From JAYUHK01 sp043767025 (lineage in GTDB: Bacteria; Bacteroidota; Bacteroidia; Chitinophagales; Saprospiraceae), in contig JAYUHK010000124.1 in NCBI GenBank assembly GCA_043767025.1, positions 1 to 13,147 of the forward strand: a stretch of DNA of 13,147 nucleotides, read 5' to 3'. Positions 12,961 to 13,147 of the stretch are shown piece after piece; the stretch's first letter is position 1, and each line of letters opens with the position of its first letter. Under the pieces are notes generated by a model. The model ran no database searches. It was not told the origin of the DNA and saw only the letters and a list, made by a program, of their open reading frames with translations. Made by a program: the position numbers and the translations under genes.

Positions 12961-13147
12961 CACTTGAATAGATGACATTTAATATTCGACATAATTCGTT
13001 GATTTTCAACAGTTTATGATGACTCAAAATTAAAAACTAAAAACTTATAACTACTTACACTTAAATAGATGACATTTAATATTCGACATAATTCGTTGAT
13101 TTTCAATAGTTTATGATGACTCAAAATTAAAAACTAAAAACTTATAA
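12961..13147 (+). repeat. Repeat R1, two tandem 96-bp units (second cut by the window end)
   Basis: CACTTGAATAGATGACATTT starts unit 1 at 12961, and CACTTAAATAGATGACATTT starts unit 2 at 13057, giving an exact 96-bp period. Unit 1 ends ACTACTTA and unit 2 is the same through position 13147 except for two or so bases. Because unit 2 runs off the window, more tandem units may follow. Each unit holds a reverse-strand ATG with a 12-codon frame. Confidence 0.88.

Noticed and set aside
1..13147. Composite transposon or integrative element bounded by the R2 inverted repeats
   Set aside because: There is no transposase, integrase or cargo-type gene. The enclosed genes are mostly housekeeping, so repeats scattered around a core locus explain it better.

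Overview
The window looks like chromosomal DNA of a member of the Bacteroidota, probably a Cytophagales-like lineage. The basis is the Bacteroidota-type HU/IHF-like protein, the HU - TPR - tiny basic protein - Rne/Rng gene order, A-rich start regions without clear Shine-Dalgarno sequences, and gene bodies of moderate GC content separated by very AT-rich gaps. The genus cannot be read from the sequence. There is no rRNA, tRNA, CRISPR array, transposase, integrase or phage gene.

Layout. Positions 1-230 are two dispersed repeats (here R2, then inverted R1) that run into a family-2 glycosyltransferase gene (195-926, +). It converges on a PaaE-type flavin/2Fe-2S reductase (943-2055, -). A 456-bp divergent gap then leads to a + strand block: an HU-like protein (2512-2826), a membrane-anchored TPR protein (3043-3840), a 30-residue bS22/mS38-like ribosomal protein (3934-4026), an RNase E/G-family ribonuclease (4158-5717) and CinA (5730-6980). 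This block converges on a - strand series read right to left: a GCS2 ligase fused to a CBS pair (12212-10290), thymidine kinase (10082-9498) and penicillin-binding protein 2 (9001-7139). The right end, 12213-13147, has no gene and is packed with repeats and hairpins.

How the genes relate. The + block centres on nucleoid structure, the ribosome and RNA processing. rng and cinA, 12 bp apart, are probably co-transcribed. The - strand genes serve cell-wall elongation, nucleotide salvage and a probable gamma-glutamyl or related ligation. They are separated by repeat-filled gaps of 207 and 496 bp, so they are probably not one tight operon.

The least ordinary content lies between the genes. One family of palindromic elements (GGAATGA...TTCC) occurs as two full copies of 158-159 bp, one 67-bp and two ~41-bp internally deleted copies. 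Its terminal GGAA abuts or overlaps the stop codon of five of the nine genes. Full copies share a 52-nt core (41/52 identical by eye) whose hairpin shows a compensatory base change. Two further families (R1, 96 bp; R2, about 138 bp) are scattered through the window. R1 supplies the annotated ATG of the glycosyltransferase, and R2 forms a 77/78-identical inverted pair about 12.4 kb apart. No defence or other complete novel protein system was found; the candidates for something undescribed are these repeats, a cysteine-rich variant of the PBP2 metal site, and the ligase-CBS fusion.
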